Below, piece by piece: positions 9,003 to 18,229 of a DNA stretch of 64,000 bases. The stretch is from assembly GCA_026004875.1 (NCBI GenBank), contig BPJZ01000013.1, forward strand, positions 32,681 through 96,680, in the 5' to 3' direction. The notes under the pieces were generated by a model, which was not told the origin of the DNA, did no database searches, and saw only the letters and a program-made list of their open reading frames with translations. How positions within the stretch are numbered: the stretch's first letter is position 1; each line of letters starts with the position of its first letter. This stretch comes from Candidatus Poribacteria bacterium. Lineage in GTDB: Bacteria; Poribacteria; WGA-4E; GCA-2687025. The translations under genes were made by a program, and so were the position numbers.

Positions 9003-10031
9003 ATGCCGATCTACGGAGCTTACTACGCGGGAAGTCGAACGGTGTACGTGGACCGGAGCGATCCCATTCCGCCGGGGCCTGGGGAGGTGCGGCTCCAGGT
9101 GGCCTACTGCGGCGTCTGCGGAACCGACCTCCACGTCTACCAAGGCCATATGGATCGGCGGATCGCCGCGCCCCAGGTGATCGGCCACGAGATGGCGGGG
9201 ACCGTCGTCGAGGTCGGACCGGACGTCTCGGGCTGGGAGCCTGGAGATCGGGTTGTGGTTCGGCCGGTGGATCCTTGCGACAACTGTCCGGCTTGCCGCG
9301 CAGGGCATCGCCACCTTTGCCACCGGCTTAAGGTGCTGGGGATCGACACGCCGGGAGCTTTTCAGGGCTCCTGGACCGTTCCGGCGCATACGCTCCATCG
9401 GCTGCCGGAGGGGCTTTCGCTCGAGGAGGCGGCCCTCGTAGAGCCGGTTGCGGTGGCCTGTCACGACGTTCGGCTGGCCGCGGTGGCTCCAGGGGAGACG
9501 GTCGTCGTTATCGGCGGAGGACCCATCGGGGCGCTGAACGCCCTGGTGGCCCGACACGTCGGGGGGAACGTCCTGGTTGCTGAGATCAACCCGTATCGGC
9601 TTCGGCTGCTCCGCTCTTTAGGCTTGGAGGCGGTGGACCCGCGTCAGGTCGACCTGACGGAGTTGGTGCAGGAGCGCACCGCAGGGGCCGGCGCCGATGT
9701 GGTCTTTGAGGTCTCCGGCTCGGCCGCTGGAGCGCGCTTAATGACCGAACTCCCGCGCGTCCGGGGACGGATGATCGTCGTGGCGATCTTCTCGGAACCG
9801 CCCTCGGTGGACCTGTTCCGAGTCTTCTGGCGGGAGCTTCAGCTTCGCGGGACGCGACTTTATGAGCCGGAGGATTTCGAACAAGCGATCCAGCTGCTGG
9901 CGGAGCGGGCGCTGCCCGTTCAGGAGCTGATCACCGATCGGCGGCCCCTGTCGGCGCTTCCTCAGGTCTTTGAGGAGCTCACCGCCGGGGCCGACGCGAT
10001 GAAGGTGCTGATTGACGTTCAGCAGGTCTGA
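9003..10031 (+). CDS. Zinc-dependent alcohol dehydrogenase (MDR family, polyol/threonine dehydrogenase type)
   Basis: A 342-residue medium-chain dehydrogenase. CGVCGTDLHVYQG gives the catalytic-zinc cysteine, GHEMAGTVVEVG the histidine-glutamate pair, and CDNCPACRAGHRHLC the four-cysteine structural zinc lobe. GGGPIGALNA is the NAD-binding glycine motif. The sequence resembles the sorbitol/threonine/galactitol dehydrogenase branch. The long ORF from 8661 is an over-extension. ATG 9003 has GGGAGAGAG at a proper distance, with ATG 8964 as alternative. It is divergent from the SDR gene, so a two-step oxidation of a sugar alcohol is plausible but unproven. Confidence 0.9.
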   Translation: MPIYGAYYAGSRTVYVDRSDPIPPGPGEVRLQVAYCGVCGTDLHVYQGHMDRRIAAPQVIGHEMAGTVVEVGPDVSGWEPGDRVVVRPVDPCDNCPACRAGHRHLCHRLKVLGIDTPGAFQGSWTVPAHTLHRLPEGLSLEEAALVEPVAVACHDVRLAAVAPGETVVVIGGGPIGALNALVARHVGGNVLVAEINPYRLRLLRSLGLEAVDPRQVDLTELVQERTAGAGADVVFEVSGSAAGARLMTELPRVRGRMIVVAIFSEPPSVDLFRVFWRELQLRGTRLYEPEDFEQAIQLLAERALPVQELITDRRPLSALPQVFEELTAGADAMKVLIDVQQV

Positions 10032-10106
10032 GCTCGCTGGAAGGCGAGCGCCTCTCCCTGGGCGCCTCGCCGGAGCGGAGGTCGTTCCAGGGAGGAAGGG
10101 GAGCGG

Positions 10107-10808
10107 ATGCCAATCGAGGCAAGGGTCCTCCTTCGCGCAGCTCAAGAGCGCGCCGAACAGGAGCTGCTTCCTCTGCTCCGACGACCGGTGCCCGAGTGGA
10201 CGCCGGCGCGGTTGGGAGGGTGGCGCAACCGGCTCCTGGCGGTGGCCTATCTCTTGGAAGAGGCCGATTCGGAGCTGGCCCAGGAGGCGTTCCGGATCGT
10301 GGAGCTCAGCGGTCGGCTCTGGCGACTGGTCGAGGAGCACCACGACGCACTCGAAGAGATCGAAGACTACCGTCGGGCTCGCATGCTGGACGCCGAATCG
10401 GAGCTGATTACCTGGGGCGAGGAGTTCTTCTCTGGAGAGGACGTCACCGTCACCGCCTTTCTCGCCAACATGGTCAGCTTCTTCCTCGGTTGGCAATCAA
10501 ACACCATCTGGGTTCAGGCGGGAGAGAAGTCCCATCGGTCCGCCGTTCGGAGCTATCTCCCGGAGATTCAGGAGCAGCTCTGGGAGTTCATGGTGTTGGT
10601 TCTGGAAGACGCTCAGGCGGAGCGCACGCCGGCGGCCGTGCAAGAGCTAGCCCGGCGCACCGAAGCGCTCACGGCATGGATTGATCGGGCGCAGCTTTCG
10701 ACGACGGCGCAAGTGGGTTTTCTGGCGTTGCTGTACTCCCTCCTGATCCGAATGCGCATGGGGCGACTCGTCCTTCGTCTCGCCGAGCGGGTTCCTTTGG
10801 AAGAGTGA
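10107..10808 (+). CDS. Helical protein of unknown function
   Basis: 233 residues, almost entirely predicted helix and rich in Leu, Glu and Arg. No signal peptide or clear membrane helix, although FLALLYSLLIRMRMG near the C-terminus is moderately hydrophobic. I recognise no family. ATG 10107 follows GGGGAGCGG. Its stop overlaps the GTG of the methyltransferase-like gene (GTGA), so the two are translationally coupled and probably work on the same process. The ADH gene ends 75 bases upstream, with an inverted repeat GGCGAG/CTCGCC in the spacer. Confidence 0.6.
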   Translation: MPIEARVLLRAAQERAEQELLPLLRRPVPEWTPARLGGWRNRLLAVAYLLEEADSELAQEAFRIVELSGRLWRLVEEHHDALEEIEDYRRARMLDAESELITWGEEFFSGEDVTVTAFLANMVSFFLGWQSNTIWVQAGEKSHRSAVRSYLPEIQEQLWEFMVLVLEDAQAERTPAAVQELARRTEALTAWIDRAQLSTTAQVGFLALLYSLLIRMRMGRLVLRLAERVPLEE

Positions 10809-11289
10809 ACCGAGTCGGGAAGCAGAACCGAGGCCATCCTCTTCGGCCCTTCCTAGCGGCAACTGGTGTGGCGGTGCTAGCGGCCAGTTGGACGGCGCTC
10901 CTGCGGGGGGTGGGCTTCTCGCCGGTAGTGGGTCTCCCAAGGGGGGCTGCGGGCGGTAGGAGGCGTCGGGACGGCAGGAGCGGTTGGACTCGCCCTTTGG
11001 TCGCTGAGAACGCTGGGCGTCCGCCAAGCTGTAGGAGCGGTGGATCGGCTGGTCACAAGCGGTCCTTATCGCTGGGTTCGCCATCCGCTGTATACGGCGG
11101 TCTGCATGGGGGTTGTTCTCCTTAGGGCTGGTGGGGGGCTGGGTGCCCCTGTTTTTGACCGGGCTTTGTTGGTGTCTGGTCGTCGCCGTTCAGGCCCGTC
11201 GAGAGGAGGCGGAACTGCTAGCCCGGTTTGGGGAGGAGTATCGCGCCTATCAGCGCCGGACGGGACGGTTCTTGCCTCCGTTAGGCTAA
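10805..11289 (+). pseudogene. Isoprenylcysteine/phospholipid methyltransferase-like membrane protein, frameshifted twice
   Basis: Three frames together make one small integral-membrane methyltransferase (ICMT/PEMT-like). The first carries the N-terminal helix LAATGVAVLAASWTALL. The second carries LVTSGPYRWVRHPLY, the family hallmark. The third ends with RREEAELLARFGEEYRAY and RTGRFLPPLG. Removing one G near 10930-10932 and one G from the five-G run at 11108-11112 joins all three into about 160 residues. Both repairs are single surplus bases in G runs, so this is more likely a sequence error than decay. The GTG start overlaps the preceding stop. The gene may methylate a lipid or prenylated substrate in the membrane. 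Confidence 0.72.
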
Positions 11290-11304
11290 TCCCTTTTCCT
11301 CTTC

Positions 11305-11377
11305 CCTCCGTCTTCTGTTGTCGGGAGGTGGCCGCCGTTTCCGATACTGGTACCGGACGGCGACAACGAGACGGAGG
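11305..11377. repeat. Long imperfect inverted repeat (stem-loop) between genes
   Basis: CCTCCGTCT pairs with AGACGGAGG, inside it GTTGTC with GACAAC, then GCCGT with ACGGC and CCG with CGG, closing a small loop around GATACTGGTAC. The element fills the gap between the methyltransferase-like gene and the next ATG. There is no following T run, so it is not a classical terminator. It could be an RNA processing element or a REP-like remnant. Confidence 0.55.
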
Positions 11378-11400
11378 CTTCAACGTTCAGGAGAGGAGCC

Positions 11401-11818
11401 ATGGAGGGCATCTGGAGCGCGCTTCGTCGGATGGGGTGGGGCGCGCTAGGGGGGACTGATCTCCGGTCTGCTGCTTGGAGGTGTGGCCTATCTGATTGTC
11501 TGGCCTGTTGTGGGGCTGGTGCAGGGGCAGGGCCTGGGAGAGATTGTCGAGGGGCTCGCCTGGGCCTTTGTGTTTGCTGGCGCGTTGGCCTCGATCACCT
11601 TTCCTGCCGGCCTTCTGATTGGGTTGATCGCCGGTTGGTTCTCTCCGATGGTCGAGCGGGTTGCCGCCGTTCTGATTGGGGGGCTGATGGCGGTTGCCGC
11701 CGTTCCTCAGATCTGGGACCTGGAGAAGAATCGGCTCTTGCCGGCAATGGCGGTGCTTCTCTCTGCTCTCTGCGGTTACTGGATCAACGGATGGGTGTTA
11801 AGGCGCACTGGAGGGTAG
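11401..11818 (+). CDS. Small membrane protein, frameshifted at a six-G run
   Basis: ATG 11401 sits behind GGAGAGGAG and opens with MEGIWSALRRMGWGALG. Removing one G from the run at 11449-11454 continues it into GLISGLLLGGVAYLIV and then into the frame of ORF 11483-11818. The repaired protein is about 138 residues with four predicted membrane helices (VAYLIVWPVVGLV, WAFVFAGALASITF, AAVLIGGLMAVAAVP, LLSALCGYWINGW). I recognise no family. It precedes a GT-C-like glycosyltransferase gene by three bases, so the two are probably co-expressed. Taken as written, only the 111-residue product from an internal start would be made. Confidence 0.6.
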
Positions 11819-11821
11819 TCG

Positions 11822-13363
11822 TTGAGGCGCTGGGGGTCGCTTAAGCGGCTCCGTTTTGTCCTTCTTTCTGGTCTCCGGTGGACCTTTCGGCTCCCTGCGG
11901 GTTGGATCGTCCTTGCGTGGACGCTTTACCGGCTAGGAGTGCTCGTTGCGATCCCTGGCGCGCTCGATCCGAGGGAGCGGATCGTCGCCCAGGAGGCGCT
12001 TCGTTGGGCGCAGGGCGCGCCGCTGACGGTCTTTCATTGGCCCGGCGTCCCGTGGGTCTGGACGCTTCGGATGGCTTCTCGGTTCTTAGGCTTCTTGACG
12101 CCGGAGCCGATCGCCTATTTAGGACGTCTCCTGGCGACGCTTTCTGGAAGCGGGGCCCTGCTTGCTCTGATGGCCCTGGGCAGGAGGTGGGGTCTGGAGC
12201 GCTTGCGATGGGCGCTTTTGGTCGTTGCTGTTTCGCCTGCCTTCTCTGCCGGAGAGGCCAATTTGGCCCTGGTGGACCTTCCGGCGCTGTGCCTTGGCCT
12301 CCTTGGGCTGTTGGCGGCGTCCGATCGAAAGGCATTTCTTGCCGGCTTGTTGCTAGGGCTGGCTGGAGCGGTGAAGCTTCCCAGCCTTGCGCTGCTGGCG
12401 CCGGCGCTTCTGCTGGTGGGCGCTGGCCCTTCGCGGATCGGGCTGCTCTTGCTGGGGACCGGCGGAGGATTCCTTCTCGGATTCCCGCAAATCGTTCGTC
12501 CGGGGGCGCTGGAAGGCCTCGCCTATGAGCTTGGGCACTATCGAAAGGGGCATTTCGGCCTCTTCTCAACCGCCGAGGAGTCCGGTTTCGCGTCGTTGTT
12601 ATCGCCGTTGCTTCGTCATCTTCAGGCCGCGGCGTGGGGGTTGGGATTTTTAGGTCCTCTGGTGCTCCTGCTTGCGCTCCGGCGCCGTGGGGAGACGTTC
12701 CGGCAAGAGGAGGCGCTGCTGGCATGGCTGTTTGTCGCCTTGGCCCCGATTTTGGTTCAGCGGTTTAGCTTTCCGCGCCATTGGCTGCTCTCCTTGCCGC
12801 CGCTAGCGCTCCTGGCCGCCCGTCGAGTTCCGTGGCCACTGCTGGCCGTTGCGTCGGTCTGGAGCTTGGCGACGACGCTGGCGCTCAACGGGATCGCCGT
12901 TCAGCCGGGGACCGTTCAGCAAGCGGAGGCCGATCTAGCCGCGCTACGTCGGGATCGGCCTGAGGTGGTCCTCTCGTACGGTCCGCGGCCACCGGTCTTT
13001 GAGTGGCTCTATCCGCCAACGGTGATCCGGCATGGGGTGCCCAGCCCGCCAGCTCCGGCGGAGTGGGTGGTCGTCGCGAAGCTAGAACGAGAGGTTCAGC
13101 GCCGGATCGCGGAACGGCCGGGGCAGTACCGCGAAGAGGACTTCTTCCCCCTGAGTCGGGAGCGGTTTACCACGGGAAGCTATTTCCAGACGCTGGAAAG
13201 GGAGGCCGTCCTGGAACGTCGCTATCGGGCGATGCTGCCCGCTTGGGTCTGTGCGGTGGCCTTTCTGGGTTGCTCACCCCCTTTTCCCCTGAACGCTCTT
13301 CACCATCCTGAGCTGGAGCTTTATCGGGTGTTGAGCGGCGAAACCGCTCACTCGGTGCGTTGA
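11822..13363 (+). CDS. Polytopic membrane protein, GT-C glycosyltransferase-like
   Basis: 513 residues with about nine hydrophobic helices, followed by a soluble C-terminal region of some 150 residues. Overall layout, early acidic loop (GALDPRERIVAQEA) and the LPSLALLAPALLL-type helices resemble GT39/GT87/ArnT-like enzymes that use polyprenyl-phosphate sugars. Similarity is by architecture only, with no diagnostic motif that I can name safely. The start is TTG 11822, three bases after the preceding stop, with GGAGGG just upstream. If the assignment is right, it would add a sugar to a lipid or protein on the outer face of the inner membrane. Confidence 0.6.
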   Translation: MRRWGSLKRLRFVLLSGLRWTFRLPAGWIVLAWTLYRLGVLVAIPGALDPRERIVAQEALRWAQGAPLTVFHWPGVPWVWTLRMASRFLGFLTPEPIAYLGRLLATLSGSGALLALMALGRRWGLERLRWALLVVAVSPAFSAGEANLALVDLPALCLGLLGLLAASDRKAFLAGLLLGLAGAVKLPSLALLAPALLLVGAGPSRIGLLLLGTGGGFLLGFPQIVRPGALEGLAYELGHYRKGHFGLFSTAEESGFASLLSPLLRHLQAAAWGLGFLGPLVLLLALRRRGETFRQEEALLAWLFVALAPILVQRFSFPRHWLLSLPPLALLAARRVPWPLLAVASVWSLATTLALNGIAVQPGTVQQAEADLAALRRDRPEVVLSYGPRPPVFEWLYPPTVIRHGVPSPPAPAEWVVVAKLEREVQRRIAERPGQYREEDFFPLSRERFTTGSYFQTLEREAVLERRYRAMLPAWVCAVAFLGCSPPFPLNALHHPELELYRVLSGETAHSVR

Positions 13364-13482
13364 CGAAGCATCGGCTCCCCCTCCCCTCTGGGAGAGGGCG
13401 CGGCTCGATGGCGGTTCGATCGCGAATCTGCGGCAGGGGGAAAGGGGTTCGAGGTGCGTTTTTCCGAAGGTTTCCCCGTTTC

Positions 13483-14169
13483 TCAGACGGGACGAGACGC
13501 CCCTTCGCGTCGGTAGTGGAGGAAGAGTTCGCCCTCCTCCCAGCGAAGGGAGACCAGGTGGAACCGCCGGATCTGAGCGAAGGGAAGTCCGGGTCCGTCT
13601 ACGGGGGTAGGGACTTCACGGCCGCCGATCAGCACCGGGGAGAGCGTCGCGTAGACCTCATCGACGCGGTCGGCTGCCAAGAAGGCGAAGTTCACCGTTC
13701 CTCCGCCTTCGACCAGCAACCGTTGGACGCCGTACCGCTCTGCGAGCAGGTTCAGGGCGGTCTCCAGGTCCACCCGACCGCTGGAGCCGCACTGGTGCAC
13801 CTCCGCGACGGTTTGGAGGGCCTGGAACCGTTCTGGAGGGACGGCGTCGCTGGTCAGGACCACCGCTGGGCTTTGGTGGCCAAAAAAGAGCCGCGCCTTT
13901 GGCGAGACGCTCCCCCGTCCGCTGAGGACGACGCGGATCGGCGTCGGCGGGCGGCCCGAGCTCCGACGCGCCTCTTGGAGCGGTCGCGGCAGCCGAAACG
14001 GAGGGTCGTCGGCGGCCACCGTTCCGGCGCCCAGCAGCACCGCATCCGCTTCAGCTCGCAGCCGCTGGAGATGGCGGCGATCGGCGGAAGAGGTAAAGCG
14101 AGGACCGGCGCCGTCCACGGTGCTCAGCTTGCCGTCCAGGCTCATGGCGTATACCAGAGCAATGATCAT
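13483..14169 (-). CDS. RibD C-terminal-domain reductase (riboflavin/DHFR-like)
   Basis: 228 residues match the RibD reductase domain alone, without the deaminase half. ALVYAMSLDGKLSTVDG opens the fold, ADAVLLGAGTVAADDP follows, then PIRVVLSGRGSV, and LLVEGGGTVNFAFLAADRVDEVY is the NADPH-site glycine motif and the substrate loop. In bacteria such stand-alone domains reduce a riboflavin precursor or related pyrimidines. No other rib gene is nearby, so the substrate is open. ATG 14169 overlaps the stop of the upstream small gene by four bases, making it the last gene of the GH116-rlmB operon. Confidence 0.85.
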   Translation of the reverse strand: MIIALVYAMSLDGKLSTVDGAGPRFTSSADRRHLQRLRAEADAVLLGAGTVAADDPPFRLPRPLQEARRSSGRPPTPIRVVLSGRGSVSPKARLFFGHQSPAVVLTSDAVPPERFQALQTVAEVHQCGSSGRVDLETALNLLAERYGVQRLLVEGGGTVNFAFLAADRVDEVYATLSPVLIGGREVPTPVDGPGLPFAQIRRFHLVSLRWEEGELFLHYRREGASRPV

Positions 14170-14537
14170 TCGATCGGCTCCCAGACGCAGCGCAACCGGT
14201 CCCCGGCGACGATCATCGCCCGGAAGATCGCCTCAGGGTGGCCGTCCCAGAGGAAGATCAACCGCTCCCCGCCCGGCTCCAGGAGCTGGCGTTTGATCAG
14301 CCGCTCCAACTCCTCCAGTCCCCCGATCTCTCGGCGAATCTGCCCCGGAACCGTCTCTTCCAGCCAGATGTACCGAACCCCTCTGGCCGTCCGGTGTGCC
14401 TGAAGCCGGATGAAGACCCGCCCGTCCACCTCCCAGCGGAGGATGACTTCGCCTCGCTCCCCCACCTTGAGCCGGAGGAGGATCCGACGCTCCAGCTCTT
14501 GCAGCCCTTCAACCGGAGGTTCGGACCTCGTGGCCAT
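14166..14537 (-). CDS. Small protein of unknown function in the rlmB operon
   Basis: 123 residues, soluble, with alternating charged strands such as RLKVGERGEVILRWEVDGRV. I recognise no family. Two partly similar segments (ELERRILLRL and ELERLIKRQLLEPGGERLIF) hint at an internal duplication of a strand-helix unit. The gene overlaps the 3' end of rlmB by 29 bases and the reductase start by four, so it is surely in that operon. The tight overlaps on both sides favour a real gene over a chance ORF. Confidence 0.6.
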   Translation of the reverse strand: MATRSEPPVEGLQELERRILLRLKVGERGEVILRWEVDGRVFIRLQAHRTARGVRYIWLEETVPGQIRREIGGLEELERLIKRQLLEPGGERLIFLWDGHPEAIFRAMIVAGDRLRCVWEPIE

Positions 14538-15312
14538 GACCTCCCTGCTCCTCCCAAAAGCGTCGAACGGCGAACAGGAGAATTCCCGTTGCGACAGAGA
14601 CGTTCAACGATTCGATCGTTCCGTACAGCGGGATGTGGACGAACTGATCGCATCGTTCTCTGACCAGTCGCCGCAGCCCACGCCCTTCGCTCCCAACCAC
14701 CAGGGCCGTCTTGGGAGGGTACTCCACTCGGTGGTAGGGAAGGACGTGCTCGCCTGTGCGGGATTCCGCACCGAAGACCCAGTAGCCGATCTCCTGCAGC
14801 CGTTCGATCGCTCGGGCGAGGTTGGGCACCCGGAGGTACGGGAGGTGCTCCGCCGCGCCGGCGGCGGCCTTCAGGACGGCGGGGGTCAGGTCGGGCGCTC
14901 CGTGCCGCGGGGCGATGACGGCTAGTGCCCCTGCGGCCTCTGCTGAGCGAAGGATCGCCCCGACATTGTGCGGGTCCTGAACTTGGTCCAGGAGGACGAT
15001 CAGCCCAAAAGAGAGGCTCTCCGCCTGACGAAGCAGCTCCTCCCAGGAGCCCACCGGAGCGGCGATCACCTCGGCGACCACCCCTTGATGGGGAACGGGT
15101 CCCGCCATCCGGTCCAGGACCTCCCGCTCGACCACCTGAATCGGGACGCCGTCCGCTTGGGCTCGGGCTTCCAGCTCCTCCTGGCCTTTCCACCGGATTC
15201 CTGAGGCGATGAGGATCCGCCGGACCGTCCCCTTTCCGGCGCGGAGGGCTTCCAGTACCGGATTTCGTCCGACCACCACTCGGACAGCGTGGGGGCTCTC
15301 CCGACGGTTCAT
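14509..15312 (-). CDS. rlmB: 23S rRNA (guanosine-2'-O-)-methyltransferase RlmB/TrmH family
   Basis: A SPOUT methyltransferase that 2'-O-methylates rRNA. The N-terminal substrate-binding domain starts VVVGRNPVLEALRAG. The three SPOUT motifs are LDQVQDPHNVGAILRSAEAAG, ALVVGSEGRGLRRL and IPLYGTIESLNVSVATGI. The ORF track starts 19 codons upstream. I prefer ATG 15312, ten bases after the GH116 stop, with GGGAGGAG in the end of that gene. It is in an operon with GH116 upstream and two small genes downstream. RlmB and TrmH relatives are hard to tell apart, but the domain layout favours RlmB. Confidence 0.9.
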   Translation of the reverse strand: MNRRESPHAVRVVVGRNPVLEALRAGKGTVRRILIASGIRWKGQEELEARAQADGVPIQVVEREVLDRMAGPVPHQGVVAEVIAAPVGSWEELLRQAESLSFGLIVLLDQVQDPHNVGAILRSAEAAGALAVIAPRHGAPDLTPAVLKAAAGAAEHLPYLRVPNLARAIERLQEIGYWVFGAESRTGEHVLPYHRVEYPPKTALVVGSEGRGLRRLVRERCDQFVHIPLYGTIESLNVSVATGILLFAVRRFWEEQGGHGHEVRTSG

Positions 15313-15322
15313 CGGGTTTGGC

Positions 15323-17912
15323 TTACTCCTCCCAACTCTCAACAGAAAGCGGCGCACCGGCGAGGACACAAACCGTTCCGTGGAAAAGGACCGCCTGTCC
15401 CTCGGCGGCCGCGGAAACTTCAGAGCCGCCTAATCGGACGGCGAGCCGTCCCGGCGAGAACCCTAACTCGATCCGCTTGAGGCGGAGCTCCCCCTCGAGC
15501 AGCTCAACGACCACTTCAGAGCGGCCGACCTGGCGCCGCTGGTGAAGCCGACCCCATCCGGAGTCCACCGAAAAGAAGCAACAGAACTCCTCCGGCCAGA
15601 GCCGAGGCGCAAAAGTGAGCGTCTCGTTTGGCGCGGAGTACCAGAAATCGGCCAGCGCCAGCAGCAGACTGTACGAGGCCAACGCCCGCGCGTAGTGATG
15701 GCCGCACTCAAACTCATTCCACGGATTTCGCCGTGTGCCGTCGTGCCGATCTCGCACGGCCTTGACGATCGCTAGGCCCTCTTCGAGGTAGCCTTCGTAG
15801 ATCAGGTGGCTGGCGACCTGGTACTCGATCCCCGTCCAGACCTCGTCGGAGTAGACGAACGGAAGCCCGGGACGCTCCCCGTGGGGCCAGGTGGCTAACA
15901 GCAACCCCGCTTCGTCGTTGAGCGCGTAAATCCGTTGGGGATTGGCGTGGTCCATCAGCGAGGGTTTCCAATTGTACCGGAAGACGGAGGCGATCGCCCG
16001 GCGGACGTGGTCGGGATCGAGCAGGTCTCCCAGCCGGAGCATTCGGGCGTACCACTGCCCGATCAGTTGATCAGAAAGGCATCCCCGCCCGTACTGATAG
16101 ACCGGATAGTCGGGGATCACCGGATCGCGGCGCGGCTCCACGGGGTTGGGGCTAAGCCGCCAGGCGTCGAACTGCACCTGCTGAGTGTAGTATTCGCCGT
16201 TGAAGAGCATCTCGTCCAGCTTCTGCCGTCCGCTTTCAAAGATGCGGCGGTAGGTTTGGGCCTGCTCCTCCTCGCCCAATGCGCGGGCCATCTCCTCGGC
16301 GGCGCGGAGCGCTCCCAGGTAAAAGCTGCCCAACATCGAGTTGGGACCGAAGAACTCGATGTCGTAGGTGTTGTGTTGGACTCCTTCCATCACGCCGTCC
16401 TGGTCGGGGTCCCAGTACTTCCAGGCGTACTCCAACGCTCGACGTACCGAGGGCCAAAGCTTTCGGAGCCATTCGGTGTCGCCGCAGATCTGCCATTCGC
16501 GATAGACCTTCATCACCCCGCCCAGCTGCCCGTCGGCAGCGGCGTGAAAGCTGGCGTCCGGGATCACCCCCAGCGGCAGCGGCATCCGGAAGGTCATGTG
16601 CCCGTCCTCGTGGAGGTTGATCTTGTAGTCCGCCTCCCGGACGGAGCGCTCCAACTGCGGAAAGAGATAGGGGAGCGCCTGAGCGTAGTTCCAGACGTGA
16701 GTGCAGGTCCCCTCGCAGCAGCCGGCGCCGGGGCTACACCCTTCAAAGGCGTAAAAGGTCCCGTCCTCCAGGCGAAGACAGGTGGGCGACTTGAGGATGG
16801 ACAGGTTCGCCGAGATCGCGTCCAGGACCGACTCCGGCAGCGTGGAGCTGAACAGTGCCTCTTGGAACTGACGGGTCTTCGCCTCCAAGCGATCGGCGTG
16901 GCGGGCAAGATACTCCGCGACCGCGGTCACGCTTTCAAAACGAGTGGCGTAGTAGTTTCGCCAAGTCGGCTTCGGTTCCACTCGATCCCAGTACTTTTCG
17001 AAGATCGGGTTGTACCAGAGCATCCACACAGGCAGGCCGATCGACTCTTCTGGCTCCAACGTGACCGACAACGCGATGGTGCCCACGTCGGTTCCCTCGG
17101 AGCGTTCTGCCGGCTCGCGCACCTCCACAAAGGCGTCCTCGGCGACCTGATCCCAAAAGCGATGGAGCTCGTCGAACCAGCCGCCCCGGTACCAGTGGGT
17201 CTGAACCCGAATGGGAGCATAAGGGGTGACCAGGGCTAGCTCCCCGTAGCGGGGCGAGTCCGGCGCGTGCCTCTGGGTGGTCATCAGCAGCCCCTGGACG
17301 CCCTCGCCCTCCCAGTACTCGATCCTCCCGTTTCCGACCTCCGGGTGGCCGGTCCGGTTTTCCAGGTTCGCGTAGAGAACGGCACGGACCGGCACCGGCT
17401 GTCGGTTGTGAAGCCGAACGGTGAACAGCGCCGCCGGCAGGCCCGAATCGTCCGGATCACCGGGAATAAACGGGTTATAAGCCTCTAAAGCCACGTCCAG
17501 CGGCACCTTGGGATCCTCTAGGTCCAGACGGGCAAAGGGAAAGGCCCCTGTAAAAGTCGCCCGCGGGAAGCGAGGAAGCCCCGCACCGGTTGCGCGATCC
17601 ACCCCTGACCCCCAGTGAGTGAAGTCGGAGCCCCCCCACCGGCCCTTGAAGGACCCGAGCCACACCGGGAGCGCCCTCCGCTTGCGCATAGAGCGAAAAG
17701 AAGGTGAACCGAAAGGTCAGCCCCTTGGCGGGACGATTGAAAATCTCGAAGTCGCGAAGCTGTCCCCAGCCGCCTAGCGAAAGGCATCCTGTGCCGATCC
17801 CCCCAAGGGGAAAGGCGATGTTGTCCAGTTGGCGTCCCTGGTAGCGCTTGGGCCCCCCGCGTCGGAACAACTCCTCCTGAGGATAGGGAATTTGCGGATT
17901 GCGCGTCCGCAT
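15323..17912 (-). CDS. GH116 non-lysosomal glucosylceramidase-like glucosidase (DUF608), one frameshift
   Basis: The N-terminal piece, read from ATG 17912 behind AAAGGAG, has the GBA2 N-terminal hallmark IAFPLGGIGTGCLSLGG. The large ORF (15323-17689) holds the rest of this beta-domain and the DUF608 alpha/alpha toroid (for example CEGTCTHVWNYAQALPYLFP and DGHMTFRMPLPLG). Dropping one base from the GGG at 17667-17669 fuses them into about 862 residues, the usual GH116 size. No signal peptide is visible, so it is probably cytoplasmic. Family members cleave beta-glucosides or beta-xylosides, and some act on glucosylceramide. It heads an operon with rlmB and is divergent from the HIRAN-like gene. 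Confidence 0.88.
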
Positions 17913-18100
17913 GCAGGAGCTCCTTTCCCAGTCCGGTGGATCGCATGGCCGTTGCCTGCTCTTCTTCTGCGAGGTGAGCGAGCGTCACACCGTGAATGTA
18001 TTCGTTTTTGGTCCTTCTGTCACGAAAAAATTCCCCCCTCCTGGCTGAGAACGCTGTAAAATCTCTGCGAAAGGAGAGCAGGCTCCGCGCGAACTTTCTT

Positions 18101-18129
18101 TTGACGCCTTGCGGAGCCAGTGGTACGAT
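18101..18129 (+). promoter_or_regulatory. Sigma-70-type promoter upstream of the HIRAN-like gene
   Basis: TTGACG, an exact 17-base spacer and TACGAT, about 100 bases before the TTG start at 18230. The -35 box matches 5 of 6 and the -10 box 4 of 6. The first 13 bases resemble the promoter at 25410. Confidence 0.6.
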
Positions 18130-18229
18130 TCCTCGGCGCAAAAAAACACGGCAGATCGAAGCAGGCATCCCCGATTTCGACACCAGAGAGAGGTTCCCTA
18201 GCAGATCCCGCACGCGGAGGTGAACCGCC

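Noticed and set aside
15935-17239. 434-residue antisense ORF inside the GH116 gene
   Set aside because: It mirrors the real gene's codon structure and lacks any domain; long antisense ORFs are common at this GC content.
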